From the NCBI GenBank assembly GCA_943370145.1, contig CALRPY020000012.1, positions 1-64,000 of the forward strand: a DNA stretch of 64,000 bases, read 5' to 3'. The stretch's first letter is position 1. Each line of letters begins with the position of its first letter. The notes beneath the pieces are model-generated. The model saw nothing but the letters and a program-made list of their open reading frames with translations. It did not search any database and was not told where the DNA came from. Positions 33,820 to 42,838 of this stretch are shown here, piece by piece. This stretch comes from Ga0077536 sp943370145. Lineage in GTDB: Bacteria; Pseudomonadota; Gammaproteobacteria; Ga0077536. Position numbers and translations under genes: made by a program.

Positions 33820-36048
33820 TTACGGTTCGTCAGCGTGTGCTCGTCGCCGATCGCGCCACAGCGCGCCCAGGCTGCCGAGGACGCCGGTCAGGCCGCCTGC
33901 GCCACGCTGCCAGGCATGAAAGGCGGTGAGAAAGCGCAGCTGGCCGTGGGTGACCTGGCGCCGCTTCCACGCGCCGGCGGCGTACTTGTTGGCCTCGGCG
34001 AAGGTCGGATAGACGTGGATGGTGCCGAGGATCCTGTTCAGTCCCAGCCCATGCTTCATCGCGAGCACGAACTCGGCCAGGAGCTCCGCGGCGTGCTCGC
34101 CGACGATGGTCACGCCGAGGATGCGGTCCGAACCGGGCGGGGTCAGGACCTTCACGAAACCGTGCGCCTCGCCGTCGGCAATCGCGCGATCGAGATCGTC
34201 AATCCCGTAGGTCGTGATCTCGAAAGCAAGCGAGCGCTCACGTGCTTCCTGCTCGTTGAGGCCCACGCGGGCGATTTCGGGCGCCGTGAAGGTGGCGCGC
34301 GGAATCACGCGGTAATCGACCTTGAACCGTTTGAAGCGGCCGAACAGCGCGTTGACCGACGCATACCACGCCTGGTGCGCGGACACGTGCGTGAACTGGA
34401 AGGGGCCGACGACATCGCCGCAGGCGTGGATGTTCGGATAGAGGGTCTGCAGGTAGTCGTCGACCGGAAGCGGCCTGCCCGGATTCACCTCGAGGCCGAG
34501 CTCCTCGAGGCCGAGGCCCGCGACGTTCGCCACCCGCCCCACCGCGACCAGCACTTCATCGAACGCGATCTCGAGATCCTCGCCGCCGCGCCGTGCGTGC
34601 AGGACCTTCCCGTCGTCGCGAATTTCGATGCGCCGCGCCGCGCAATCCGTCAGCACCCGGATGCCCTCGGCCGCGAAGCGCGCGCCGACCAGCGTCGAGA
34701 CCTCGGGGTCCTCGCGCGCGAGCAGGCGCGGCAGCTGCTCGACCTGGGTCACTTCGGCGCCCAGTTGTGCGAAGGCCTGCGCGAGTTCGCAGCCGATCGG
34801 CCCGCCGCCGAGCACGAGCAGGCGACGCGGCAGCGCGCGAAGCGCCCACACGGTGTCCGACGTCAGGAAGCCCGCCTCGGCGAGGCCGGGCAGCGGCGGA
34901 ATGAAGGGGCGGCCGCCGGTCGCGATGACGATGTCCCGTGCGGTCACCGTGCGCGGCCCCGCCGGCGTGCTGATCTCCAGCTGCCAGGGCGAGACGAAGC
35001 GGGCCCTGCCGCTCACGCAGTCAACGCCGAGCCCGGTATAGCGGGCGACGGAGTCGTGCGGTTCGATCGCGCGCACGGTCGCCGCGACCCGCGCCATCAC
35101 GGCCGCGAAATCGCACTCGCCCTGCACGTTGCGCACGCCGAATTCGTCACCCCGCTTCAGCTGCGCGACGAAGCGGCCCGACCGGATCAGCGCCTTGCTC
35201 GGCACGCAGCCGGTGTTCAGGCAGTCACCGCCCATGCGCTCCGCCTCGATCAGCACGACCCGCGCCCGGGTTGCCGCCGCGATGTACGCGGCGACGAGCC
35301 CCCCGCTCCCGGCGCCGATCACGGCGAGGTTGTAGTCGAAGCGCGCGGGACGCGTCCAGCGCGCATAGACCTTGCGCGCCTTCAGCGCGTCGACGACGCG
35401 CCGGGCCAGCAGCGGGAACAGGCCGAGCAGGATGAACGAGCCGAGCAGCGCCGGCGACAGCACGCCGCGCAGGGAGTCGACCCGGGCGAGCTGGGTGCCG
35501 ACGTTCACGAACACGAAGGTGCCCGGCAGCATGCCGAGCTGGCTGACCCAGTAGAAGCGGCGTGCGGGCAGCCGGGTCAGGCCCATCGCCAGGTTGATCA
35601 CGAAGAATGGGAACAGCGGCACGAGGCGCAGTGCGAACAGGTAGAGGGCGCCGTCCTTCGCAATCCCGGCATCGACGGTCGCGAGCCTGTCGCCAAGCTT
35701 CGCGCGCACCCAGTCGCGGAGCACGAAGCGTGCGGCGAGCATCGCGAGCGTCGCCCCGATCGATGACGCGAATGACACCACCACGAGCCCCGTCCACAGC
35801 CCGAACAGCGCGCCGCCCGCGAGGGTCATGATCACCGCCCCCGGCAGCGAGAGCGCGGTGACCGCCACGTAGAGGAGGAAGTAGGCGCCCAGCGCGAGCC
35901 CCGGTCGTGCCGCATGGAACGCGGCGAGCGCGTCCTGCTGCGACTTCAGGGTCTCCAGGTCCAGGTAGCGCCCGAGGCCGAGCCCGTGGAATGCGACGAT
36001 CAGCGCCACGACTGCCAGCAGCAGCAGCGCTTTTTTCTTGAGTCTCAG
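33820..36048 (-). CDS. VTT-domain membrane protein fused to a flavoprotein disulfide reductase
   Basis: The N-terminal part (about residues 40-225) is a SNARE-associated VTT/TVP38 membrane domain with several helices and the FALRLVPLFPFFVINLAMG motif. The C-terminal part (about 240-700) is a class-I pyridine nucleotide-disulfide oxidoreductase with FAD motif GAGSGG, redox pair CLNTGC, a second NAD-binding GGGPIGCE, and the dimerisation domain. It resembles mercuric reductases but lacks the C-terminal Cys pair. The start is probably CTG 36046-36048, with GGAGG nine bases upstream and an LRLKKKALLLL lead; GTG at 36009 would cut the first helix. Substrate unknown. Confidence 0.85.
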   Translation of the reverse strand: MRLKKKALLLLAVVALIVAFHGLGLGRYLDLETLKSQQDALAAFHAARPGLALGAYFLLYVAVTALSLPGAVIMTLAGGALFGLWTGLVVVSFASSIGATLAMLAARFVLRDWVRAKLGDRLATVDAGIAKDGALYLFALRLVPLFPFFVINLAMGLTRLPARRFYWVSQLGMLPGTFVFVNVGTQLARVDSLRGVLSPALLGSFILLGLFPLLARRVVDALKARKVYARWTRPARFDYNLAVIGAGSGGLVAAYIAAATRARVVLIEAERMGGDCLNTGCVPSKALIRSGRFVAQLKRGDEFGVRNVQGECDFAAVMARVAATVRAIEPHDSVARYTGLGVDCVSGRARFVSPWQLEISTPAGPRTVTARDIVIATGGRPFIPPLPGLAEAGFLTSDTVWALRALPRRLLVLGGGPIGCELAQAFAQLGAEVTQVEQLPRLLAREDPEVSTLVGARFAAEGIRVLTDCAARRIEIRDDGKVLHARRGGEDLEIAFDEVLVAVGRVANVAGLGLEELGLEVNPGRPLPVDDYLQTLYPNIHACGDVVGPFQFTHVSAHQAWYASVNALFGRFKRFKVDYRVIPRATFTAPEIARVGLNEQEARERSLAFEITTYGIDDLDRAIADGEAHGFVKVLTPPGSDRILGVTIVGEHAAELLAEFVLAMKHGLGLNRILGTIHVYPTFAEANKYAAGAWKRRQVTHGQLRFLTAFHAWQRGAGGLTGVLGSLGALWRDRRRAHADEP

Positions 36049-36231
36049 GGTGAAAATCCTCCGGATACGTGGGTGATGGTCCGGTCGCCGGCGGGTCGCG
36101 GGACATCACCCATTTGGGTTCGCCCCGGCGCACGGCCTCGGGGAGCATGAATGCATGCGCGCTACCGTCCATCCCTCGACCGTGACGCAAGCCCTGCGTG
36201 AACCCCGCAGGGCCGCGGGTGGCGATCGCGC

Positions 36232-36729
36232 ATGAGTCGCCCCGCTGACAGCGATGACGCGCTGCTGTCATGGCTCGAGCGCCAGTTCGGCGAGCAGCCG
36301 AGGCCGACGCACTTTACCGACTTCGCGCATTGCGCGGAATGCGCCGGGCACGACGAGCGCCTGCAGGCCTGCGAGCCGGCAAGCCTGGACCTCGAGGATG
36401 TCGGCTACGCGGCCTACGATCCCTTCTGTGTCGCCGTCCCCGCCAGCTTCACCTATTTCTTCCCCGCGCTTGCCCGCCTCGCGCTGTCGCCGCCCAGCGC
36501 AGAACACGGCTGGTACGGCACGCAGTTGCTCTTCCACCTGTCTCCGGCCCGCCGCGGCAATGGTTTCTTCGATGCCTGCAGCTTCGCCCAGCGCGCGGCC
36601 GTCGCGCGCTTCCTGCGCCATCTGCTGGAGACCCGCGCCGCCCTCGCCGCGGACGATGGCATGACCGACGCCCTGCTCGACTGCTACGCATTGTGGACCG
36701 CACCCAACCATGTGCGCGTGCTGAACTGA
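36232..36729 (+). CDS. Uncharacterised protein, possibly DUF6714
   Basis: The 165-residue protein has an N-terminal HFTDFAHCAECAGHDERL segment (with a Cys-x2-Cys and neighbouring His) and an aromatic FTYFFPALARLAL motif. This recalls a small family of unknown function annotated DUF6714; I am not certain of the name. No signal peptide. It stands alone between divergent and convergent neighbours. Confidence 0.65.
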   Translation: MSRPADSDDALLSWLERQFGEQPRPTHFTDFAHCAECAGHDERLQACEPASLDLEDVGYAAYDPFCVAVPASFTYFFPALARLALSPPSAEHGWYGTQLLFHLSPARRGNGFFDACSFAQRAAVARFLRHLLETRAALAADDGMTDALLDCYALWTAPNHVRVLN

Positions 36730-36862
36730 CTTCCCGCGCGGGCCGCCCGCGCCGTGCGCAGACCGGCGGGCGAGCGCCTGATCACGCAGCGACGCGCGCG
36801 GCCTGCACGCATGGGCGATGCGGCGTCTGGCCGTGGGCCACCCACGGGCATAAGCTTCATCC

Positions 36863-37282
36863 ATGAGCCTGCCACCGTTCGAAGCGCTGGGTATCGACCA
36901 TCTCGTGCTGCGCATCCGCGACGAGGCGCGCATGCTCGATTTCTACACCCGCGTGCTCGGCTGCCACGAGGAAAGACGCCTGGCGGAACTCGGCCTGGTG
37001 CAGCTGCGCGCCGGGCGCTCGCTGATCGATTTCGTGCGGGTAGACGGTCCGCTCGGCCGTGCCGGCGGCGCGGCGCCCGGCGCGACGGCGCGCAACGTCG
37101 ATCACTTCTGCCTGCGCATCGAGCCTTTCGATGCGGCTGCCATCGAGGCTCATCTCGTCGCGCACGGCGTGCCGGTGGGGAAGATCGAGACGCGCTACGG
37201 GGCCGACGGCTATGGGCCTTCGCTGTACCTGCCGGATCCGGAGGGCAATACGGTGGAACTCAAGGGCCCGCCCGCCCCATGA
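36863..37282 (+). CDS. VOC-family (glyoxalase/bleomycin resistance) protein
   Basis: The 139-residue single-domain VOC protein shows the paired beta-alpha-beta-beta-beta modules: HLVLRIRDEARMLDFYTRVLG and HFCLRIEPFDAAAIEAHL, with C-terminal YLPDPEGNTVEL. The His and Glu positions for metal binding are present. Substrate cannot be inferred. It is 40 bp before an ABM-like gene. Confidence 0.88.
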   Translation: MSLPPFEALGIDHLVLRIRDEARMLDFYTRVLGCHEERRLAELGLVQLRAGRSLIDFVRVDGPLGRAGGAAPGATARNVDHFCLRIEPFDAAAIEAHLVAHGVPVGKIETRYGADGYGPSLYLPDPEGNTVELKGPPAP

Positions 37283-37322
37283 CGCGGCCGCGTCCAGTAC
37301 ACGAAGCCCGGAGTCGAAGCCC

Positions 37323-37610
37323 ATGATCCAGATCCTCGCCAAGGTGAAAATCGAAGACCTGCAGAAATTCCTCGGCATGTTTGCCACCCGCGGCGCGCGC
37401 CTGCGCGCGCGGCACGGCTGCCACGGCAGCCGGGTGCTGACGGTCGACGGCGATCCGTCGCAGGTCTACATCCTGTTCGACTGGACGTCGCAGGCCGACT
37501 TCGAGGCCTTTCGCGCCGATCCGGACGTGAAGGCCTCGATGGCCGCGAGCGGCACGCTGGCACCGCCGGAATTCATATTCCTCGCGGACGCCGCGCGCTT
37601 TCCCAGCTGA
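37323..37610 (+). CDS. ABM-like ferredoxin-fold protein
   Basis: The 95-residue protein has the alternating beta-alpha pattern of the antibiotic-biosynthesis-monooxygenase/dimeric alpha-beta barrel fold, with ILAKVKIEDLQKFLGMF and VYILFDWTSQADFEAFRADPDV. It is probably a small enzyme or heme/substrate-binding protein. It lies directly after the VOC gene on the same strand and is convergent with hisH. Confidence 0.7.
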   Translation: MIQILAKVKIEDLQKFLGMFATRGARLRARHGCHGSRVLTVDGDPSQVYILFDWTSQADFEAFRADPDVKASMAASGTLAPPEFIFLADAARFPS

Positions 37611-37662
37611 GGCCACCCTGGCGCCGGGCCGGCGCCGTGCAGGAGAGCCCCCGACGGCGCCG

Positions 37663-38310
37663 TCAGGCGCCGTCCCAGCCCAGGAAATTGGACAGGAGCC
37701 TGAGGCCCGCGTCCGCGCTCTTCTCGGGGTGGAACTGGGTCGCGAAGGCATGACCGCTCGCGAGCGCGGAGCAGAAGGGCGTGATGTAGTCGGTTTCGCC
37801 GAGGACGACGGATGCGTCGGCCGGCGCAACGTAGTAGCTGTGCACGAAGTAGAAGCGCGTGCCGGAGGGCACGCCGGCGCAGACCGGGTGCGGTCGCGTC
37901 CAGCGCACCTCGTTCCAGCCCATGTGCGGAATCTTGCGCGGACTGCCGTCGGGTGCCGGGCCGGCGTCGGCCGGAAAGCGGCGCACGCCGCCGGGGAAGA
38001 TGTCGAGGCAGGCGGTGCCGCCGTCCTCGTCGCTGGTCGCCATCAGTGACTGCAGGCCGAGGCAAATCCCGAAGAACGGCCGCGTGCGCACGCATTCGCG
38101 CAGCGCGCCGACGAGATCGCGTTCGACCAGGTGCTTCATGCAGTCGCCGATGGCGCCTTGCCCCGGAAACACCACGCGCTCGGCGGCGAGCAACTGCTCG
38201 GGCCGCGCGGCGACCTGCACTTCGAAATCGGGGCCCGCGACATGCTCGATGGCCTTCACCACCGAGCGCAGGTTGCTCCCACCGTAATCGACCACGGCTA
38301 CGCGTTGCAT
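37663..38310 (-). CDS. hisH: Imidazole glycerol phosphate synthase, glutaminase subunit HisH
   Basis: HisH supplies ammonia to HisF in histidine synthesis. The 215-residue class-I glutaminase has the nucleophile motif FGICLGLQSL and the C-terminal FHPEKSADAG with the catalytic His and Glu. It follows hisB by 19 bp on the same strand. hisA and hisF are not next to it, so the his genes are split. Confidence 0.96.
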   Translation of the reverse strand: MQRVAVVDYGGSNLRSVVKAIEHVAGPDFEVQVAARPEQLLAAERVVFPGQGAIGDCMKHLVERDLVGALRECVRTRPFFGICLGLQSLMATSDEDGGTACLDIFPGGVRRFPADAGPAPDGSPRKIPHMGWNEVRWTRPHPVCAGVPSGTRFYFVHSYYVAPADASVVLGETDYITPFCSALASGHAFATQFHPEKSADAGLRLLSNFLGWDGA

Positions 38311-38329
38311 GAGGGAACTCCGGCGGGAA

Positions 38330-38923
38330 CTACAGCGTGCCTTTGGTCGACGGCATCACGTCGCCCATCCGCGGGTCGCGCTCGACGGCCATGCGCAGCG
38401 CGCGACCGAAGGCCTTGAACACGGTTTCGACGATGTGGTGCGCGTTGCGCCCGCGCAGGTTGTCGATGTGCAGCGTCATCTGGGCGTGGTTGATCAGGCC
38501 CTGGAAGAATTCGAAGAAGAGGTCGACGTCGAAGTCGCCCACGCGCGCGCGCGGGAACTCGACGTGGTACTCGAGCCCCGGCCGGCCGGAGAGATCGACG
38601 ACCACGCGCGACAGCGCCTCGTCGAGCGGCACATAGGCATGGCCGTAACGGCGCAGGCCGCGCTTGTCGCCCCAGGCCGCGTTGAGCGCCTGGCCGAGCG
38701 TGATGCCGATGTCCTCGACCGTGTGGTGGGCGTCGATTTCGAGGTCGCCGTTGGCCTCGACCGTGATGTCGATGAGGCCGTGGCGGCAGACCTGGTCGAG
38801 CATGTGATCGAGGAAGGGCAGGCCGGTCTTGAAACTGCCCGCGCCGCTGCCGTCAAGGTTGACGGCCACGGTGATCTGCGTTTCCCTGGTGTTACGCTCT
38901 ATGCGCGCACTGCGCTCTTTCAT
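38330..38923 (-). CDS. hisB: Imidazoleglycerol-phosphate dehydratase
   Basis: This is the manganese-dependent dehydratase of histidine synthesis. I chose ATG 38921-38923 (MKERSARIERNTRETQ), giving 197 residues. It is a monofunctional IGPD with the two HH-x-x-E type motifs, DAHHTVEDIGITLG and NAHHIVETVFKAFG, and no fused phosphatase domain (E. coli HisB is bifunctional). It is divergent from the hydrolase gene. Confidence 0.96.
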   Translation of the reverse strand: MKERSARIERNTRETQITVAVNLDGSGAGSFKTGLPFLDHMLDQVCRHGLIDITVEANGDLEIDAHHTVEDIGITLGQALNAAWGDKRGLRRYGHAYVPLDEALSRVVVDLSGRPGLEYHVEFPRARVGDFDVDLFFEFFQGLINHAQMTLHIDNLRGRNAHHIVETVFKAFGRALRMAVERDPRMGDVMPSTKGTL

Positions 38924-39002
38924 GGCTTCCGGGGCGGCTGCGCCGCGCTTTCGTGATGGCGGCACAAGATACCATGGACCAGCAGCCGGCTCGCAGCCGT
39001 CG

Positions 39003-39827
39003 ATGAGCAGGCCGACCTTGCGCAGGCCCGCCGTCCTGCTCGCGTTGCTCCTGCTCAGCGCCTGCGCGCGGCCGGCCGCGCGTTACGACGCGCTGGCCGG
39101 CGCGCAGGGATTCACCCGCGGCGAGCGCCAGGGCAGCCCCTTCCGCCACGTGATCTTCGAGCGCGAACCCGCCGCGGCCGGGCCGACGCTGCACGTCTAT
39201 CTCGAGGGCGACGGCACGCCGTGGGACAGCCCCGGGCGCCGCGCGGCCGACCCGACGCCGCGCGCGCCGGTCGCGCTCGCGATGATGGCCCGCGATCCGC
39301 GGCCGGCGCTGCTCGTCGGCCGGCCCTGCTACCACCTCGAACGCCCCGATCCGGCATGCGCCCCGCAGTGGTGGACGGACCGGCGCTACGCGCCGGAAGT
39401 CGTCGCCAGCCTCGCGGCGGTCGTCGGCACGGAAATCGCGGCGCGTGGCGCGCGCCGGGTGACGCTGATCGGCTTCAGCGGCGGGGGCGCGCTCGCGATG
39501 CTGCTGGCGCCCGAACTGCCGCAGGTATCCCGCGTGGTCACCGTCGCTGCCAACCTCGATACGGCGGCCTGGACCGCGCATCACGCATACCCGCCGCTGA
39601 CCGCATCGCTCGACCCGGCCGTCCGGCCGCCGCTCCCCGCCCGTATCGCGCAGACGCACTACCTCGGCGAGCGCGACACCAACGTGCCGCCGTCACTGCT
39701 CGGCGCGCTGCGCGCGCGCTGGGCCGCGGCCGACTGGGAGATCGTGCCGGGCTTCGACCACCGGTGCTGCTGGGTGGCGCGATGGCCGGCCCTGCTGGAC
39801 GCGGCCACCGGCGGTGGTGAACCTTAG
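39003..39827 (+). CDS. Lipoprotein with alpha/beta-hydrolase domain
   Basis: The 274-residue protein starts with a lipoprotein signal peptide (LLLLSAC, acylated Cys21) and has an alpha/beta-hydrolase fold with nucleophile elbow GFSGGG at 157-162 (Ser159). A possible Asp is in LGERDTNVPPS and the C-terminal His in PGFDHRCCW. It is probably a periplasmic esterase. It is convergent with the barrel gene; the stops overlap by four bases. Confidence 0.8.
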   Translation: MSRPTLRRPAVLLALLLLSACARPAARYDALAGAQGFTRGERQGSPFRHVIFEREPAAAGPTLHVYLEGDGTPWDSPGRRAADPTPRAPVALAMMARDPRPALLVGRPCYHLERPDPACAPQWWTDRRYAPEVVASLAAVVGTEIAARGARRVTLIGFSGGGALAMLLAPELPQVSRVVTVAANLDTAAWTAHHAYPPLTASLDPAVRPPLPARIAQTHYLGERDTNVPPSLLGALRARWAAADWEIVPGFDHRCCWVARWPALLDAATGGGEP

Positions 39828-40942
39828 AGCGCGAGCCGCAAGGTCGCCATCAGGCTGTCGAGGTCGAAGTCCTCGCGTCCCTCCACGCGCAGGTACTCGA
39901 GGGTGGCGGTGATGCCGCGCTCGGCGTAGCAGCGCAGCCCGAGTCCGATTTGCACTTCGTCGTCGTCCGACGGTTGCACCACCGTGAAAGTGCCCGGCAT
40001 CCCCCCCGCCCCCGGGTCGTCCTCGCGGTCGAGATCGTTGTGGTACGCGACCATGACGTAGGGCTCGACCGTCGGCCCGCTGTAGGCGATTTCACCCCCG
40101 ACCACCAGCTGGGTCAGGTGGATTTCACGTTCCTGCACGGTGCGTAGCGTGCCGCCCAGCGCGCTCGCGGCGCTGCCGATCTCGGTGTAGGCGTCCTGAC
40201 GCTCGTTCGCATGCGCGGCGCCGAGCCGCAGGTTGCCGACCCAGCCGCCGCGCGCCAGGGTGGCGTTGACGTTGCCCGCGATGAACCAGCGGTCGGCGTC
40301 GAAGGTCGAGGTGGTCAGCGTGCCATCGGTCGGTGACACGCGGTTCTGGTCATAGTCGAGCGCGGTGTAGCCGCCGCTGGCATCGATGCTGAAGATGTCC
40401 GTCAGCAGCAGCGCCGCGTAGGGGACGACGCTGTAGCCGTCGTTTTCCTCGCCACCGCCGTTGTGGGTCGTGTCCGCCGAGAGCGCGGTGTAGCCGCCCG
40501 ACAACCCGAGCAGCAGGCGGTCGCCGAAGAACAGGCGATCGGCGCCCGCGAGGGCGTTGTGCGCGTCGGATTCGAAGCCGAGGGTGGCGCCTGCGGTCGC
40601 GAAATCGCTGCTGGCGTCAATGTAGTTGTAGCTGGCCCATGCGCCGACGTTCGCGGCCTGCGGGTCGCCGGCGGCAAACCAGGCCTCGCGGCCGGCGCGC
40701 CAGGCCGTGGCACCGGCCCGCTGCGTCCCGCTCCGGCCCCGCGCGGTTTCGCCGTGCGAATTCAGCGATTCGCGCATCATCGGCCCGTTGGTCACCGGGC
40801 TCGACACGCCGTTGAGGCACACCTCGAAATTCTGTGGGCTGCACTCGGGCCGGGGCTCGATCGATGGCGTCGCAGCAACGCCGGTGGCGAGCAGGCCCAG
40901 CGGCGCGACCAGCCACCGGCGCAGGGGGAACGATGTTTTCAT
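39824..40942 (-). CDS. Autotransporter-type outer-membrane beta-barrel protein
   Basis: The 372-residue protein has a signal peptide (about 1-24), a short N-terminal region with two Cys (CSPQNFEVC), then about 280 residues of amphipathic beta strands typical of an autotransporter barrel (for example AWASYNYIDASSDF, LSGGYTALSADT). It has no passenger domain. It ends in RLAL rather than the usual aromatic residue. The next gene upstream on the same strand is a FecR-domain protein, 84 bp away. Confidence 0.75.
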   Translation of the reverse strand: MKTSFPLRRWLVAPLGLLATGVAATPSIEPRPECSPQNFEVCLNGVSSPVTNGPMMRESLNSHGETARGRSGTQRAGATAWRAGREAWFAAGDPQAANVGAWASYNYIDASSDFATAGATLGFESDAHNALAGADRLFFGDRLLLGLSGGYTALSADTTHNGGGEENDGYSVVPYAALLLTDIFSIDASGGYTALDYDQNRVSPTDGTLTTSTFDADRWFIAGNVNATLARGGWVGNLRLGAAHANERQDAYTEIGSAASALGGTLRTVQEREIHLTQLVVGGEIAYSGPTVEPYVMVAYHNDLDREDDPGAGGMPGTFTVVQPSDDDEVQIGLGLRCYAERGITATLEYLRVEGREDFDLDSLMATLRLAL

Positions 40943-41026
40943 GCCTGCAAATCCTCACTTTGCGCGAGTCACTTGAGAATCAAGTTTAGATTTCGCGCGA
41001 GCCGGGATCCAGCCGGCCATGGTCTC

Positions 41027-41710
41027 TCACGGCATGCGCGGGCGCGGCATCGTCATGCGCTGCAGGTTGCCGAGATTGCGCATCAGGTTGTCGACCGCGC
41101 GCAGGCGCATGCGGGCCGGGGGACTCGGCGGGCTGTGTGCGTCGGGGATGCGGGTGCCGGTGCCGGTTTCGGTCAGCAGCACGCTGCCGTAGCCGTTGGC
41201 GACCTCGACGACGGACGCGTGCGCCTCGCCCTCGGGTTCGAGCAGGACAATCGTTGCCGCTTCGCCCTCCACCTCGCCCCCCACCGTCGTGCCACGGATG
41301 CCTATCGTCGCCACCACGCCGGCGCGCACCCGCATCGCGCCCGGGCCGCGCTTCGCGATGAGCCCGGTGACGAAACGGAAGGCGCCGCGCAGCACTTCGG
41401 CGCTGAAGGTCGCGGCGTCGCCGGTGTCGACGCGGTCGATTTTCAGCGAGGACACGGCGCCGAGGACGAAGCGCGTGCGGTCGACGAACTCGATCGAGAT
41501 CAGTGAGCGCGTGCCGGTCATCACCGTGTCGCCGTTGAACACGGGAGAACCCTTCGCCAGCGGCTCGACGCGACCATCCGGCAGCTGTCGGCTTGCACTG
41601 CCCTGCAGGAAGCCGACGCTGCCGGCCGCGTCGGCGCCGTAGGCCGGTCCCGCGCCGAGCGCGCCAGCACACAGGAGTACCCAGCCCAGCAGCAGGATGG
41701 TCAGGGGCAT
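41027..41710 (-). CDS. FecR-domain periplasmic protein
   Basis: The 227-residue product has a signal peptide (to about residue 25) and a FecR domain: SVGFLQGSASRQLPDG, GDTVMTGTRSLISIEFVDRTRFVLGAVSSLKID and the GIRGTTVGGEV motif. It lacks the N-terminal anti-sigma region and there is no ECF sigma gene nearby, so it belongs to the stand-alone, secreted FecR group, whose role is unclear. It is upstream of the barrel gene on the same strand and divergent from hemF. Confidence 0.8.
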   Translation of the reverse strand: MPLTILLLGWVLLCAGALGAGPAYGADAAGSVGFLQGSASRQLPDGRVEPLAKGSPVFNGDTVMTGTRSLISIEFVDRTRFVLGAVSSLKIDRVDTGDAATFSAEVLRGAFRFVTGLIAKRGPGAMRVRAGVVATIGIRGTTVGGEVEGEAATIVLLEPEGEAHASVVEVANGYGSVLLTETGTGTRIPDAHSPPSPPARMRLRAVDNLMRNLGNLQRMTMPRPRMP

Positions 41711-41836
41711 CGCGAAATCCTCCTTGCCGATTCAACGGCGTTGAGATGAAGGACATTGTACGTATCGCCGCGGCGCCGGCGACGCACGCCGCGATGGTGA
41801 TAACCTTGGCCGGGACGCCCACGCCAACCCGGAACC

Positions 41837-42766
41837 ATGCTGCAGATGTCGAACCCGCAAGCGATGCTCGAACCCGTCAAAACCTACCTGCTCGGCCTGC
41901 AGGACCGGATCTGCGCCGCCTTCGCCGCGGTGGATGGGCAGGCATTCCGCGAAGACAGCTGGACCCGCGAAGAAGGCGGCGGGGGCCGCTCGCGGGTGCT
42001 CGCCGGCGGCGCGGTGTTCGAACAGGCCGGGGTCAATTTCTCGGACGTGCAGGGCAAGCGCCTGCCGCCGGCGGCGACCGCGAAACGGCCCGAACTCGAA
42101 GGTCGCGCCTTCCACGCGATGGGCGTGTCGCTGGTCGTGCACCCGCAGAACCCCTATGTGCCCACCTCGCATGCGAACGTGCGCTTCTTCATCGCGACGA
42201 AGCCGGATGCGGAACCCGTGTGGTGGTTCGGCGGCGGTTTCGACCTGACGCCCTACTATGGCCACGACGAGGACGCGGTGCACTGGCACCGCACCGCGCA
42301 TGTCGCCTGCGCGCCCTTCGGCGACGACGTCTACCCGCGCTACAAACAGTGGTGCGACGACTACTTCTTCCTCAAGCATCGCCAGGAGCAGCGCGGCGTC
42401 GGTGGACTTTTCTTCGACGATCTCAACGAATGGGGCTTCGAGCGCAGCTTCGCCTTCATGCAGAGCGTCGGCGACCACTATCTGCCGGCCATCCTGCCCA
42501 TCATCGAACGGCGCCGTTTCCAGGCTTACGGCGAACGCGAGCGTGACTTCCAGCTCTACCGGCGCGGACGCTACGTCGAGTTCAACCTGGTCTACGACCG
42601 CGGCACCCTGTTCGGCCTGCAGACGGGCGGCCGCACGGAGTCGATCCTGATGTCACTGCCACCCAACGTGCGCTGGCGCTACAACTGGCAGCCCGAGCCC
42701 GGCACGCCCGAGGCGCGCCTCTATGAGCGCTACATCAGGCCGCGTGACTGGCTGGCCGGGACTTGA
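41837..42766 (+). CDS. hemF: Oxygen-dependent coproporphyrinogen III oxidase
   Basis: HemF decarboxylates coproporphyrinogen III in heme synthesis using O2. The 309-residue product has the family signatures NVRFFIATKPDAEPVWWFGG, FDLTPYYG and KQWCDDYFFLKHR, and the C-terminal MSLPPNVRWRYNW. Length matches the family. With the ctaA/ctaB genes in this window it fits an aerobic lifestyle. Confidence 0.97.
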   Translation: MLQMSNPQAMLEPVKTYLLGLQDRICAAFAAVDGQAFREDSWTREEGGGGRSRVLAGGAVFEQAGVNFSDVQGKRLPPAATAKRPELEGRAFHAMGVSLVVHPQNPYVPTSHANVRFFIATKPDAEPVWWFGGGFDLTPYYGHDEDAVHWHRTAHVACAPFGDDVYPRYKQWCDDYFFLKHRQEQRGVGGLFFDDLNEWGFERSFAFMQSVGDHYLPAILPIIERRRFQAYGERERDFQLYRRGRYVEFNLVYDRGTLFGLQTGGRTESILMSLPPNVRWRYNWQPEPGTPEARLYERYIRPRDWLAGT

Positions 42767-42838
42767 GCGGCGCCGGCGGTGTCGTCGGCACCGCAGCGCG
42801 GGGTACAAAAAGAAGCCGCCACCCGGCATGATGGAATC

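Noticed and set aside
37615..37662. A terminator between the ABM-like gene and hisH
   Set aside because: GC-rich dyads (GGCGCC repeats) are present, but no T run follows on either strand, so the call would be weak.
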